From Pseudomonadota bacterium (GTDB lineage: Bacteria; Pseudomonadota; Alphaproteobacteria; Acetobacterales; Acetobacteraceae): a stretch of 17,744 bases of DNA. Positions 1-8,153 of the stretch are shown here, piece by piece (the stretch's first letter is position 1; each line of letters opens with the position of its first letter). The stretch spans positions 1-17,744 of the forward strand of contig JAJZVE010000018.1 of the NCBI GenBank assembly GCA_021845835.1, in the 5' to 3' direction. The translations under genes and the position numbers were made by a program. A model generated the notes under the pieces. That model saw nothing but the letters and a program-made list of their open reading frames with translations. It had not been told where the DNA came from and did not search any database.

Positions 1-1
1 C

Positions 2-211
2 GAGGCCCGCGTCGTCATCGAACGCTGGCGACAGGACTACAATCACGTCAGACCGCACTCGGCCCACGGCGGGCTCTCGCCGGAAACAGTGCGGATAAAC
101 CACGCCTCCGGACGGCCGCACAACCCAACCCGTTCCGCCGCCCAGCCGCTTCCGCCAGCGCCGGAGATCACCTATCAACTGATCTGCTCCCGGAGAACTG
201 GATCGATTTGA
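2..211 (+). pseudogene. IS3-family transposase orfB, C-terminal end (5' part outside window)
   Basis: Reading from base 2 gives an open frame to a TGA at 209-211. It contains the stretch ERWRQDYNHVRPHSAHGGL, which is the conserved end of the rve/DDE integrase core of IS3-family OrfB (the W..DYN..RPH.A pattern). The catalytic residues and the rest of the protein lie left of the window, so it cannot be said whether the upstream part is intact. The end sequence TCTGCTCC at 183-190 has its reverse complement GGAGCAGA at 247-254, next to an orfA start, as expected for terminal repeats of related elements. Family assignment is from recognition of the motif; its state (live element or fragment) is unknown. 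Confidence 0.8.
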
Positions 212-259
212 GGCAGATTTTTCTGCTTTTGTTCCCTTGGTTGGGAGGAGCAGAGAGCG

Positions 260-345
260 ATGAAGGCATCGATGTTTTCGGACGCGCAGAAGGCGTCTAT
301 CCTGAAGCAGTGAAGGGACAGCGGGCGGCCGAGCGATCAGTCTGC
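260..345 (+). pseudogene. Decayed 5' end of an IS3-family orfA transposase
   Basis: ATG at 260 opens MKASMFSDAQKASILKQ and then hits TGA at 311-313. This peptide matches the start of a common IS3-family OrfA type (MKASxFSDAQKAFILKQG...), which is normally about 90 residues with a helix-turn-helix. Beyond the stop, the bases GAAGGGACAGCGG and CGGCCGAG still resemble the next codons of that gene but with small insertions and frame changes, so it is a decayed fragment rather than a short gene. Purine-rich GGGAGGAG lies just upstream. It sits head-to-tail behind the orfB end, which is an unusual order for a single element copy. Confidence 0.6.
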
Positions 346-450
346 CGTGTGGCCCACACGCAAGTTGCTTTCTCTCCGTTTACAACTACCGCACGACGCG
401 CGATCGATCATCCATAAACACGTCGCGCTTGCCATCTGGAATAGGCCAGC

Positions 451-459
451 GGAAAGGGG
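451..459 (+). promoter_or_regulatory. Ribosome binding site for first HEPN gene
   Basis: GGAAAGGGG lies 10 bases upstream of the ATG at 470. It supports that ATG as the start rather than the longer open frame from 347, whose extra residues overlap the transposase debris. No convincing -35/-10 pair was found between 346 and 450. Confidence 0.45.
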
Positions 460-469
460 CAGATCGGAC

Positions 470-1045
470 ATGGTGTTGCAGGACGTCACGCTGCCCGTGC
501 GCGCGGAGCCGTTCATTCTGTCCTGGCCAAGCGATGGTCAAGCCGGGGGCTTCCTGCAGTTCGACTACCCCGATCAATGGCGTACCTTTATCGACAGGCT
601 TGGGATCCATCCTGTTATTCCAGCCATCGTCACCGAGAAGTTCGCCCGCGCGCAGGCGCTTTATCTCCTGGGCTGGTTCGATGTCGGTCTGATCAAGGCG
701 GGTGAGCTGGCCGCTCTGGTCGCGTTGGAGTTGGCCCTGACCGATCGCTACGGCGGAGCATTCAAAAAGAAGCCGAGCTTCAGCGCCTTGCTAAAGCATA
801 TGGTGGCTGTCGACGGCCTGACCGACGCCGGCATCCCGATGGTCGTGCGATGCGGCGGAACCGCTATCGGTCAATTGATCGGCGAGGTTCGTCCAACACT
901 TGCCGAGCGCCGGAATAGCCTGGCGCACGGCGATCCGTTCGAGGGGTGGCCCACCGCCGGATTGCTCGAGCTGGCGCGTGATCTCATCAATTTCGCCTAC
1001 CGGCGCTACATCGCCGAGGCCGCCGCAGCGGGGGTCGCCTCGTGA
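470..1045 (+). CDS. Small HEPN-domain protein (RNSLAH motif), first gene of the putative defence operon
   Basis: The product is 191 residues from the ATG at 470, chosen for its Shine-Dalgarno-like sequence. A helix with AGELAALVALELALTDRYG (about 78-96) is followed by a second helical part ending in ERRNSLAHGDPFEG, with R148 and H153 in the spacing R-x4-H. This is the catalytic signature of HEPN domains, many of which are RNases in toxin-antitoxin, abortive-infection and CRISPR systems. A last helix (LLELARDLINFAYRRY) follows the motif, as in that fold. No signal peptide or membrane segment is seen. The stop overlaps the next start (GTGA, 1042-1045), which points to translational coupling. 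That it is an RNase or a partner of the downstream NTPase is inferred from motif and context only; the family is not otherwise recognised. Confidence 0.7.
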   Translation: MVLQDVTLPVRAEPFILSWPSDGQAGGFLQFDYPDQWRTFIDRLGIHPVIPAIVTEKFARAQALYLLGWFDVGLIKAGELAALVALELALTDRYGGAFKKKPSFSALLKHMVAVDGLTDAGIPMVVRCGGTAIGQLIGEVRPTLAERRNSLAHGDPFEGWPTAGLLELARDLINFAYRRYIAEAAAAGVAS

Positions 1046-1770
1046 CACCGTTCCGATGGGAGAATTGCCATGCCGATGTCGCCGCAGCCCAGCATGACCT
1101 GACGATCCGATCCTTCCTCGACGACGTCATTCTGCCGGCGATCTGCACGCTCGAAGCCCGCATCGCCGCGCTCGGGCGCAGCGAGCGCGCTGGCGCCGCC
1201 TTCGAGCAGTCGGACATGGAGGACATGCTGTCGGAAACCAAGAAGGCGTTTGGCTTGTCGACGCAGTCGATCTGGGAGCGCCAGCTTCGGGCCTATCTCA
1301 GCGGCTGCGGAGAGGAGCTTCGTCCCGGCGAGGGATTCGGCACGAAAGTGGCCAGGGCGAATTGGCCGGGCCTATGCGACCTCTTCCGCGAGTTGCGCGG
1401 AATTCCGCTCGAAGATTTCCCGAGCTTTGGTGAACTGGATACGCTGCATCATCTGGGCAACGCTTGCCGTCATGGCGATGGCGCTTCGGGCGCAGAGCTG
1501 GCCCGACGCTGCCCGGACTGGTGGCCGATATACGCACCGATGCTGGACGAATTCGGGCTATCCGAGCCACCCGAGCTAACGGTAGTGGCGATGGACGTGC
1601 CAGTGGATCGGGTCGTGCGTTTTGTCGAGGCGATCGCCACGTTCTGGACCGACGCCAGTTATATCTACAACGAAAGTATAGAGCGGAAGCATCCAAGCCT
1701 TGAGGCGCGGCTCGCCCGTGAACGTGCGGAGCGTTCGTGGATGCCACAGGCCCGGGCTGGACAAGATTGA
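1042..1770 (+). CDS. HEPN-like protein with N-x-x-RHG motif
   Basis: The product is 242 residues with a GTG start inside the stop of the preceding gene (GTGA overlap). It is largely helical by eye. STQSIWERQLRAYL (about 73-86) is followed by LDTLHHLGNACRHGDG (132-147), then a C-terminal helical segment (VPVDRVVRFVEAIATFW, 186-202). The L.N...HG pattern resembles the conserved H-G element of HEPN families, but the usual R-x4-H arginine is replaced by N140 (N-x3-H), so it may be a catalytically weaker or inactive partner. It has no membrane segment. The next gene starts 2 bases after its stop, so the three small genes are probably co-transcribed and coupled. A HEPN assignment is plausible but less secure than for its neighbours; another helical family is possible. 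Confidence 0.6.
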   Translation: MTPFRWENCHADVAAAQHDLTIRSFLDDVILPAICTLEARIAALGRSERAGAAFEQSDMEDMLSETKKAFGLSTQSIWERQLRAYLSGCGEELRPGEGFGTKVARANWPGLCDLFRELRGIPLEDFPSFGELDTLHHLGNACRHGDGASGAELARRCPDWWPIYAPMLDEFGLSEPPELTVVAMDVPVDRVVRFVEAIATFWTDASYIYNESIERKHPSLEARLARERAERSWMPQARAGQD

Positions 1771-1772
1771 CA

Positions 1773-3071
1773 ATGGCGGACAGAGAACTCATCGCCGCCG
1801 TGGAGAAGGTCTGGCGGATTCCGCGCCCCGGCCCCGACAACCTTCCGAAAGCGCCTGCCTTCGTCGCGCTGAGCGCGCTCTGCGCCCGCCTCTACGGAGC
1901 CGGCAGTCCGAAATTCGCCCTGGGCACGGCGCTGCGATCGTTGGGGTTGCCGTGCCAGCTCCCGGCTAAACACGCCAATCTAGCCCTTGATCCCGCCACC
2001 GCCGCCACCGCGCTGGAGGCAGCCTTCAGGCGGAAGAAAGCCGTGAGGCGGCATCTATGCCCGCTCGATCTCGCTGACGACTTGGCACCGCTGGCATTTG
2101 GTCGGTCCCGCGTCGCCCAATTCGGCGCCGACGAGCTGGCTAAACTGTTTGATGCGCCGCGCCTGGTGCGCACGTTCCCGAACACGCCGCTCGACGCCAA
2201 GCGACTCGCGCAATTCCATTGGCTGGTAGTCGAAGAGGAACTCGAGCTCGATCAGCCACCAGAGGTGCGGGCGGTGCCGCTACTCTCGATGACTATGCGG
2301 CAGGACTTCGGAGAGATCGTGCCGCACCTAGGCCGCTTCCCGGCTGCCGTGGAGTCCGCGCTCGCCTTCCTGTTGCTCGCGCCGTGGGAGGAGTGGTCGA
2401 CGATGCTGGAGGTCGACTGGCGCGGCTTTCGGGTGCCCTGGATTTATACCATCAGCGACGATCTGTTCGAACGGCCCAATCTTCCACCCGGTCCAGACAG
2501 CCTCAGCCTCGAGCCCTGGATCGTCGATGACTATGGCAAAGAAATCGAACTGGAGCGGCCAACCACCCTCCCGCTAGACGATGCGGCGGCTACACTCGCG
2601 CAATTCGGCGAAAGTTCTTGGCGGGAATTCCTGCATGCCACCTCGGCGAGCGTCTACGAGACTCCGATCCTCCACTTCCTCGTGCGCGCGTTTCTCGCGG
2701 ACGGGATGGACGAGATCATGGCCCACATGACCGCGATCGAGGCGGCGCTGGGCCTGGAAGGCGATCATCGTGCGAAGCCGAAGGGGGATCCGCACCGGAA
2801 ATTCGGGGCCACGACACGTGTCATGGCGCGCATGGCGGGCCTGCTGAACGACGCTCAAGCCGCACCGGTCTACAAGGATCTGTTCCGGATTCGTAGCGAC
2901 TATGTTCACGGCCGCGGTGGCTTGCAGAAGGTGTCGACGGCCGAGCGCGTGCGCGCGCGCAGTCTGGCGCGGCGCGTTGCGCGTGCGCTTGTCGATGTGG
3001 CTGGACAACCGACGCGACCGCGCAAAGACACCATGTCGGATCTCCTCACGAAGGGCGCGCAGCTCCTCTAG
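1773..3071 (+). CDS. Apea-like HEPN-domain protein (RSDYVHG motif)
   Basis: The product is 432 residues from ATG 1773, two bases after the previous stop; a GTG at 1737 in the same frame would overlap that gene by 34 bases and is less likely. The N-terminal 280 residues are not recognised. The C-terminal part has a helix with MDEIMAHMTAIEAALGLEG (312-330) and then DLFRIRSDYVHGRGG (369-383), with R374 and H379 in R-x4-H spacing. The L..IRSDYVHG form is characteristic of Apea-like HEPN domains found in defence loci. A final helix (ARSLARRVARALVDVA) follows. The long N-terminal region could be a sensing or targeting part. The protein appears cytoplasmic. The RNase role is inferred from the motif. 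A gap of 116 bases separates it from the nuclease-STAND gene. Confidence 0.7.
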   Translation: MADRELIAAVEKVWRIPRPGPDNLPKAPAFVALSALCARLYGAGSPKFALGTALRSLGLPCQLPAKHANLALDPATAATALEAAFRRKKAVRRHLCPLDLADDLAPLAFGRSRVAQFGADELAKLFDAPRLVRTFPNTPLDAKRLAQFHWLVVEEELELDQPPEVRAVPLLSMTMRQDFGEIVPHLGRFPAAVESALAFLLLAPWEEWSTMLEVDWRGFRVPWIYTISDDLFERPNLPPGPDSLSLEPWIVDDYGKEIELERPTTLPLDDAAATLAQFGESSWREFLHATSASVYETPILHFLVRAFLADGMDEIMAHMTAIEAALGLEGDHRAKPKGDPHRKFGATTRVMARMAGLLNDAQAAPVYKDLFRIRSDYVHGRGGLQKVSTAERVRARSLARRVARALVDVAGQPTRPRKDTMSDLLTKGAQLL

Positions 3072-3187
3072 CGCGATCACCGAACGAGCGGTTCTTTCAC
3101 CATCTGATCGTCTCTGGCCCGTAGCGTCATCGACGCCATTGGCGATCCTTGATAGAATAATTACAGAACATCCTGAAGTCATTGATC
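3072..3187 (+). other. Intergenic gap before the STAND gene, with an AT-rich patch
   Basis: This is the only sizeable gap in the operon (116 bases). An AT-rich patch, TTGATAGAATAATTACAG (3149-3166), stands out from the GC-rich surroundings and contains the -10-like TAGAAT. No good -35 box lies at the right distance. It could be an internal promoter for the large gene, but this is weak. Confidence 0.25.
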
Positions 3188-6100
3188 ATGGACAGCCGGA
3201 TAGCCGGAACTAGTCCCGAACTCACCGCCGGCGCCGGCTTTACGTTCGAGGATCGCGTTGCCGCGATTTATCTGACCGCGCTCGTGGGTCGTTCCGGCGC
3301 CGCCGGTCTGCGCGGCGACGAGGTCATTGCCGTCGAGCTTCAACGCGCCGCATTCGGGCAGCCGATGGATGATCTGATCGTGACGGCCGCGCTTCCCGAT
3401 GGCTCGGCCGCGCGCCTCGCCCTGCAAGCGAAGCGGGCGCTCACGATCAGCGCCGCCGGAAGCAACACGGATTTCCGCGACGTGGTGGCAAAGGCCTGGG
3501 CGACCCTAGGCCAAGTTGGATTCCGCTTTGGGGTCGATCGCGTCGGCGCGGTGACCGGCTCGATCGCCGAAACCTCAAAGCGTGCCACGCAGACCGTCTG
3601 CGAATGGGCGCGCGTCAGTCCTAATGCCGCGGAGTTTGAGGCCAGGTTCGCGCCGGGCGCCGCCAACGACCGCCATCGCCGCGTGCGGGACGCCTTCCAT
3701 GTCGTGCTGACAGCGCTTGATCCCCTAGCGACGCTGGCCGACCTGCACCGGCTTTTCGCGAGCTTCCAACTGATCACATTCGACTTGCTACACGAAGGAT
3801 CGACGGATGAGGCCCACGCGGTCAGCCTGCTCCGCACCTACCTCGCTCCCGTTGACGCGGCGCGGTCGGAGGATTTGTTTGTTCGCCTGACCCAGATTGC
3901 GCAGGACAGCGCCGGGCGGGCGGGTCAGTTCACCCGCTCCCTATTGCTGGCCCGCTTGCGGGGTCAATTTCGGTTCGAGGCGGCGGGACAATACCAAGCG
4001 GATCTGGCCAAGCTCGCGGATGAAGCGCGACTGGCGTTGGCGGAGATCGACGATCGGGTGGAGGGCCTTCACCTTCCTCGCGAGGCCTTGTCAGCCCAAA
4101 TTGAACAAGCACTCGGGGCAAATCGTTTCGTCCAGATTAGCGGCCTGCCTGGCGCCGGCAAGTCGGTGGTGCTTCGCGGCCTGGTCGAGGCCGCGCTTAC
4201 GAGCGGTCCGGTCATCTTTCTGAAGGCCGATCGCTTGCAAGGCAAAAGCTGGACTGCCTATGCGGCCGCCCTGCACCTGCAAACGAGCCGCTTGAGCGAC
4301 CTGCTGACGGAGGTGGCGGCAGCGGGAACTCGAATTCTGTTCATCGATGGATTGGACCGGATCGAGGTCGAGCAAAGATCCATTGTCAACGACATCTTGA
4401 ACCTGCTCGCCGGGGCTCCGGGCCATGAGGATTGGCGGGTGGTCGCGTCCGTGCGCGACAATGGTCTGGAGCCCTTGAGAACCTGGCTCTCGCCTCGCTG
4501 GTTGGCCGGTGGCGCCGCAGTCCTCGACGTGAAGGCGCTCGACAACACCGAGGCGACCATCTTGGCCAAGGCGCGGCCTCAGCTTCGCGCCCTGCTATTC
4601 GGATCCGCGCGGCTGCGCGAGCTCACTCGGCGACCGTTCTTCCTGTCCGTCCTGGCGCGTCTGCCCAACGTGGGCGCCATAGCGACGGAGAACGATCTAA
4701 TCGAAGCCTGGTGGCGAGGGGGCGGTTACAACGCACCCGATGACCAGACGGGCGACCGTCAGAGAGCTCTCCTCGCCCTGGCCTGGGACGGTGCTCGGAC
4801 CCTCGGGCGGCGCATGTCTGTCAGCGCGCTCGCCGGCACGCCGTTAGCGGCGCTACGCGCCGATGGCATCATCCGCGAAGTCCGGTCCGGTCACACGGTG
4901 GCGTTTTCCCACGACATCTATTTCGAGTGGGCGTTCCTGCACCTGCTCATCGATCGGGGTGAAACCTGGCCGGAGGTTCTCAGCGCCGTCGGCGAACCGC
5001 CCGGGCTGGGCCGGGTGATCGAGCTCTTGGCTCAAGTCTATTTCCTTAATCCTCCGACCTGGGCCGATCATCTGGGTCGCCTGGAAAAGCTGAGGCTGCG
5101 CAGTCAGTGGACGAGAGCGTGGCTGCTGGGTCCCTTTGGCAGTCCCGCCTTTGAGGATCAGGCAGCGCAAATGACCGCTGCCGGCTTTGACGGCGATCAG
5201 CCTCGACTGACGAGACTAGCGGTATGGTTCCAGGCAGAAAAGACCCGGCCCAATCCCAGAATCGTCGAGCAGGGGGCGGGCGCCGACGACGTACAGTTCA
5301 CCCTGCGCATGGCCGACCTGCTCGCCTGGCCATCGGACTTCGAGGCCTGGGGTCGGCTCATCGACTGGCTCGTCAAACACAAGGATCGCATCTGGCCGGC
5401 GGCAACGGCGGATGTCGTCTCGGTGTTCGAGGTCTGGCAGAACGCGCTCGCCGATTTGGCGAACCCGCGCTCGGAAGCAATTCTTCAGCTTGCCAAGGAA
5501 TGGCTCGAAGATATTGAAGATCGCCAATACCGAAGGGACACTCGGACGTTCGACTGGGGGCGCTGGTCGGGGATGATCGGCGACCTCGACGCTCTTGAGA
5601 AACGCTTGCGTGTCCTGCTGCTCCGAGCCGCCAGGGCCTATCCCGAATTGGTGCGCGGATATCTGGATCAGCTTCAATCCCACGATCGCCTCGCCAGCGT
5701 TGCGTTTGAAAATGTGCTGCAATATTCGCGGGTTTTGGCCGACACCCTGGCCGCCGAACTCTCCGACTGCGTCCGATCCCAAGTCTTGGACGAGCTGCCG
5801 GACGAGGCGCGGGCGAGACAGCTAGCGGAAAACGATCCGTTCGTCGGTTATGGCGACGATACTTTCGCGTGGCACCAGCTGTCGATTGCCCATGTAGGGC
5901 CATTCTTCACCTCTCCTTCCCCCAAACAGGAACCGTTCCGATCGCTGTTCCAGGTGGCGCCGGATGAGGCGCGCAGGCTGGTCGCCGACCTCTGCAACCA
6001 CGCGATCACCGCCTGGCGGCAGCGCCATGCCCGCGGGGGCCATATGACGGCGCATCCCATCCCGCTGATGCTGCAATTTCCTTGGGGCGAACGAACGTTT

Positions 6101-8149
6101 TGGGGGGATGCGCACGTTTACCTCTGGTTTCGCGGGGTCTGGGGTCCGGACGCCGTGACGGGAGCGCTGATGGCGCTGGAGGCCTGGGCGCTTGGGCAAC
6201 TTGAGAGCGGCCGTGTCCTGAACGAGGTGCTGCAGGAGACCTTGGAGGGCCATGAAAGCGCGGCGGCTCTTGGGATCGCCGTCAGCCTGATGCTGAACGC
6301 GCGGACCACAACGCCAGCGGGCGTACCTTTGATCGGCTCTGCCCGATTGTGGGGTTGGGATCTGAAACGATGGCAGCATGATCGCGGCCACAACCCAAAC
6401 ATGATCGCCTTCGCGACGTCCCACGACAGCGATGGGCGCGAAGCTCTTCGGGCGAGCAACGCGTTGGCCTTCCGCCAATGGTCCCTGCGTGACCTGGCTG
6501 TGCTCTTTGTGGTTAGTGCCGACTCGCTGATCCGAGAGGCCGCTCAAAACGCTATCCAGGCGTTCGAGCAAAATCCGCCTGTCGATTTCGCCGAGGAGTT
6601 GGAGGATCCCGAACGCCTCGCCGCGGCGCAACGAACGGCGCTGATCTGGTCACGGCTGGGAAATCCAGAGAACTATACCGTTGAGCCGACGTCCGACGGC
6701 ACTGCCGTCGTGATCGCGCATACCAATCCCCATCAAAATGATCCGGATGTCGTTGAAGCGGCCGAACGCCTTAGGGCGATGAATGACCAAGCGGCCCTAC
6801 AGCTCTGGGCGAGCGATTGTTTCGAGAAGAAGGGCCTCTCGGACCGCATGCCTTTGGAACAGGCGCTGGCGGGCGCCCGCGCGCTCGATCAACCGGACCT
6901 GTTTGAACAGCCCCGCGAATTTGGGATCCGCTCAATGGCTCAGAGCGCGGTGGCCGGCGTGGCCGCGGCGGCTCTGAGATTCGCCAGACTAACCTCCACC
7001 GACGCGGATTGGGCATGGCAAACGATCCGCCGAGCCGCCTTCACACCGGAGTCACCCCATGAGCTGTTCTTCGCCGGAGCGGTGGTTCCCGATCACCCGT
7101 GCATCTACGCGGCGCGCGGATTGGCCGCGATGGTGGGCGCCGCTCGGCACTCCAAGATGGCGCGCGAGACTCTGTTGCGCCTCGCCTTGCATCCGCTCGA
7201 GCTGGTCTCGGCGACCGTGCTTTCTGAAGCGATGGGCTGTTGGGTCCTCGACCGGAAATTCGCCTGGACAGCGTTCGATCTAGGGCTTCGGCTCTCGGTC
7301 GGCTACCCCGTGGAACGGCCGTCCGCCTACGGGTACCACCACACATCGAATCGGCATGCGATGGAGGCTTCGTACCAGGTAGCAGTTCGCCGCTTGAAGT
7401 CACGCCGCGCCGATTTCACGCTGCCGGCGCCACCCGCAGCGTGGGAGCGATCCACGTCCACGGACGCCGCAGCGCCTGCGCGGCCGCGCGGCCGCCGATC
7501 GCCGCGGGGCACAGGCTGGCGCGAACCCGAGACCTTCCTTCGATGGGATTTTCTACCGAAAGTGCTGAGGGGTGTACCGATCCGGCAAATCCTCGCGGAC
7601 GCGGACTATCGGGCCGCCCTTCTGACGCTTTGCGAACAGCTACTGGACTGGACAATCCAACGGCTCGTGCCGCCGTGGGTGGACGAACAGGCGCCGGGTC
7701 AACGAGACCACCGCTCGACTGATATTCTCGAATGGCGCAGGAACCTCGGGCAATTTCTCGCCGAGGTGGGGCTGGTCCTACCAGCCGATGAAGTCCGCCG
7801 ACGCTTCCTCGATCCAATCTTCGCCTTGGAAGATGAGTTAGCTCATTCCCTGATCGCACCGATCGTGGATGTGACGAGCGCGGCTGGCCTGCTCGATCCC
7901 GTTGTGGTCGCACCCTCTGCGCTGCCGACGCTGAATGGATGCGCCGATCGTATCCTAGCGTCGGGCGAATGGGCCAAAGGCCGCCGCTCCGGAGGCGATC
8001 TTCATGGGTACAATCTACCCATGATCGTGCGGGACGTCATGTTCGTTGCGCATCTCGACGCCGGCGGAGCCTTGAGGTTTGCGAACGGCGACTGGCGTGA
8101 GTTCGGTTTAATCTCCCCAATCATTGAGAGAATGACCCGGAGAGAATGA
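3188..8149 (+). CDS. Giant PD-(D/E)xK nuclease - STAND/NACHT NTPase protein, Avs-like architecture
   Basis: The product is 1653 residues from ATG 3188; a TTG two codons upstream is the alternative start. Residues 15-110 look like a Cap4/DUF4297-type PD-(D/E)xK nuclease: GAGFTFEDRVAA (15-26), then MDDLIV (60-65, acidic D61/D62) and LALQAKRAL (77-85), where Q80-x-K82 is the active-site strand. A P-loop NTPase follows with Walker A GLPGAGKS (319-326), Walker B RILFIDGLDRIE (382-393), the strand VVASVRD (418-424) with a sensor-like arginine, and the post-ATPase segment RRPFFLSVLARL. A winged-helix-like VAFSHDIYFEWAFL comes next. The remaining roughly 1000 residues are helical and repeat-like, with no recognised domain. 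In antiviral STAND proteins this region binds a phage protein and triggers oligomerisation and effector activation; that role here is inference. The C-terminus appears cut short by a 14-bp duplication. Confidence 0.8.
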   Translation: MDSRIAGTSPELTAGAGFTFEDRVAAIYLTALVGRSGAAGLRGDEVIAVELQRAAFGQPMDDLIVTAALPDGSAARLALQAKRALTISAAGSNTDFRDVVAKAWATLGQVGFRFGVDRVGAVTGSIAETSKRATQTVCEWARVSPNAAEFEARFAPGAANDRHRRVRDAFHVVLTALDPLATLADLHRLFASFQLITFDLLHEGSTDEAHAVSLLRTYLAPVDAARSEDLFVRLTQIAQDSAGRAGQFTRSLLLARLRGQFRFEAAGQYQADLAKLADEARLALAEIDDRVEGLHLPREALSAQIEQALGANRFVQISGLPGAGKSVVLRGLVEAALTSGPVIFLKADRLQGKSWTAYAAALHLQTSRLSDLLTEVAAAGTRILFIDGLDRIEVEQRSIVNDILNLLAGAPGHEDWRVVASVRDNGLEPLRTWLSPRWLAGGAAVLDVKALDNTEATILAKARPQLRALLFGSARLRELTRRPFFLSVLARLPNVGAIATENDLIEAWWRGGGYNAPDDQTGDRQRALLALAWDGARTLGRRMSVSALAGTPLAALRADGIIREVRSGHTVAFSHDIYFEWAFLHLLIDRGETWPEVLSAVGEPPGLGRVIELLAQVYFLNPPTWADHLGRLEKLRLRSQWTRAWLLGPFGSPAFEDQAAQMTAAGFDGDQPRLTRLAVWFQAEKTRPNPRIVEQGAGADDVQFTLRMADLLAWPSDFEAWGRLIDWLVKHKDRIWPAATADVVSVFEVWQNALADLANPRSEAILQLAKEWLEDIEDRQYRRDTRTFDWGRWSGMIGDLDALEKRLRVLLLRAARAYPELVRGYLDQLQSHDRLASVAFENVLQYSRVLADTLAAELSDCVRSQVLDELPDEARARQLAENDPFVGYGDDTFAWHQLSIAHVGPFFTSPSPKQEPFRSLFQVAPDEARRLVADLCNHAITAWRQRHARGGHMTAHPIPLMLQFPWGERTFWGDAHVYLWFRGVWGPDAVTGALMALEAWALGQLESGRVLNEVLQETLEGHESAAALGIAVSLMLNARTTTPAGVPLIGSARLWGWDLKRWQHDRGHNPNMIAFATSHDSDGREALRASNALAFRQWSLRDLAVLFVVSADSLIREAAQNAIQAFEQNPPVDFAEELEDPERLAAAQRTALIWSRLGNPENYTVEPTSDGTAVVIAHTNPHQNDPDVVEAAERLRAMNDQAALQLWASDCFEKKGLSDRMPLEQALAGARALDQPDLFEQPREFGIRSMAQSAVAGVAAAALRFARLTSTDADWAWQTIRRAAFTPESPHELFFAGAVVPDHPCIYAARGLAAMVGAARHSKMARETLLRLALHPLELVSATVLSEAMGCWVLDRKFAWTAFDLGLRLSVGYPVERPSAYGYHHTSNRHAMEASYQVAVRRLKSRRADFTLPAPPAAWERSTSTDAAAPARPRGRRSPRGTGWREPETFLRWDFLPKVLRGVPIRQILADADYRAALLTLCEQLLDWTIQRLVPPWVDEQAPGQRDHRSTDILEWRRNLGQFLAEVGLVLPADEVRRRFLDPIFALEDELAHSLIAPIVDVTSAAGLLDPVVVAPSALPTLNGCADRILASGEWAKGRRSGGDLHGYNLPMIVRDVMFVAHLDAGGALRFANGDWREFGLISPIIERMTRRE

Positions 8150-8153
8150 CCCG
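8126..8153 (+). repeat. Perfect 14-bp tandem duplication at the stop/start junction
   Basis: GAGAGAATGACCCG occurs twice back to back (8126-8139 and 8140-8153). It carries the last codons and stop of the STAND gene (8147-8149) and the start codon (8146) of the next ORF. With one copy removed, the frame reads IERMTRAVGDVP straight through from the large ORF into the small one. Because 14 is not a multiple of 3, the duplication is itself the frameshift that separates them. Confidence 0.9.

Noticed and set aside
347..469. Longer N-terminus of the first HEPN gene (open frame from 347)
   Set aside because: The added 41 residues overlap the orfA debris and lack a ribosome site, while ATG 470 has GGAAAGGGG ten bases upstream.
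5822..6631. 269-residue minus-strand frame
   Set aside because: Antisense to the continuous STAND reading frame, with no recognisable domain.
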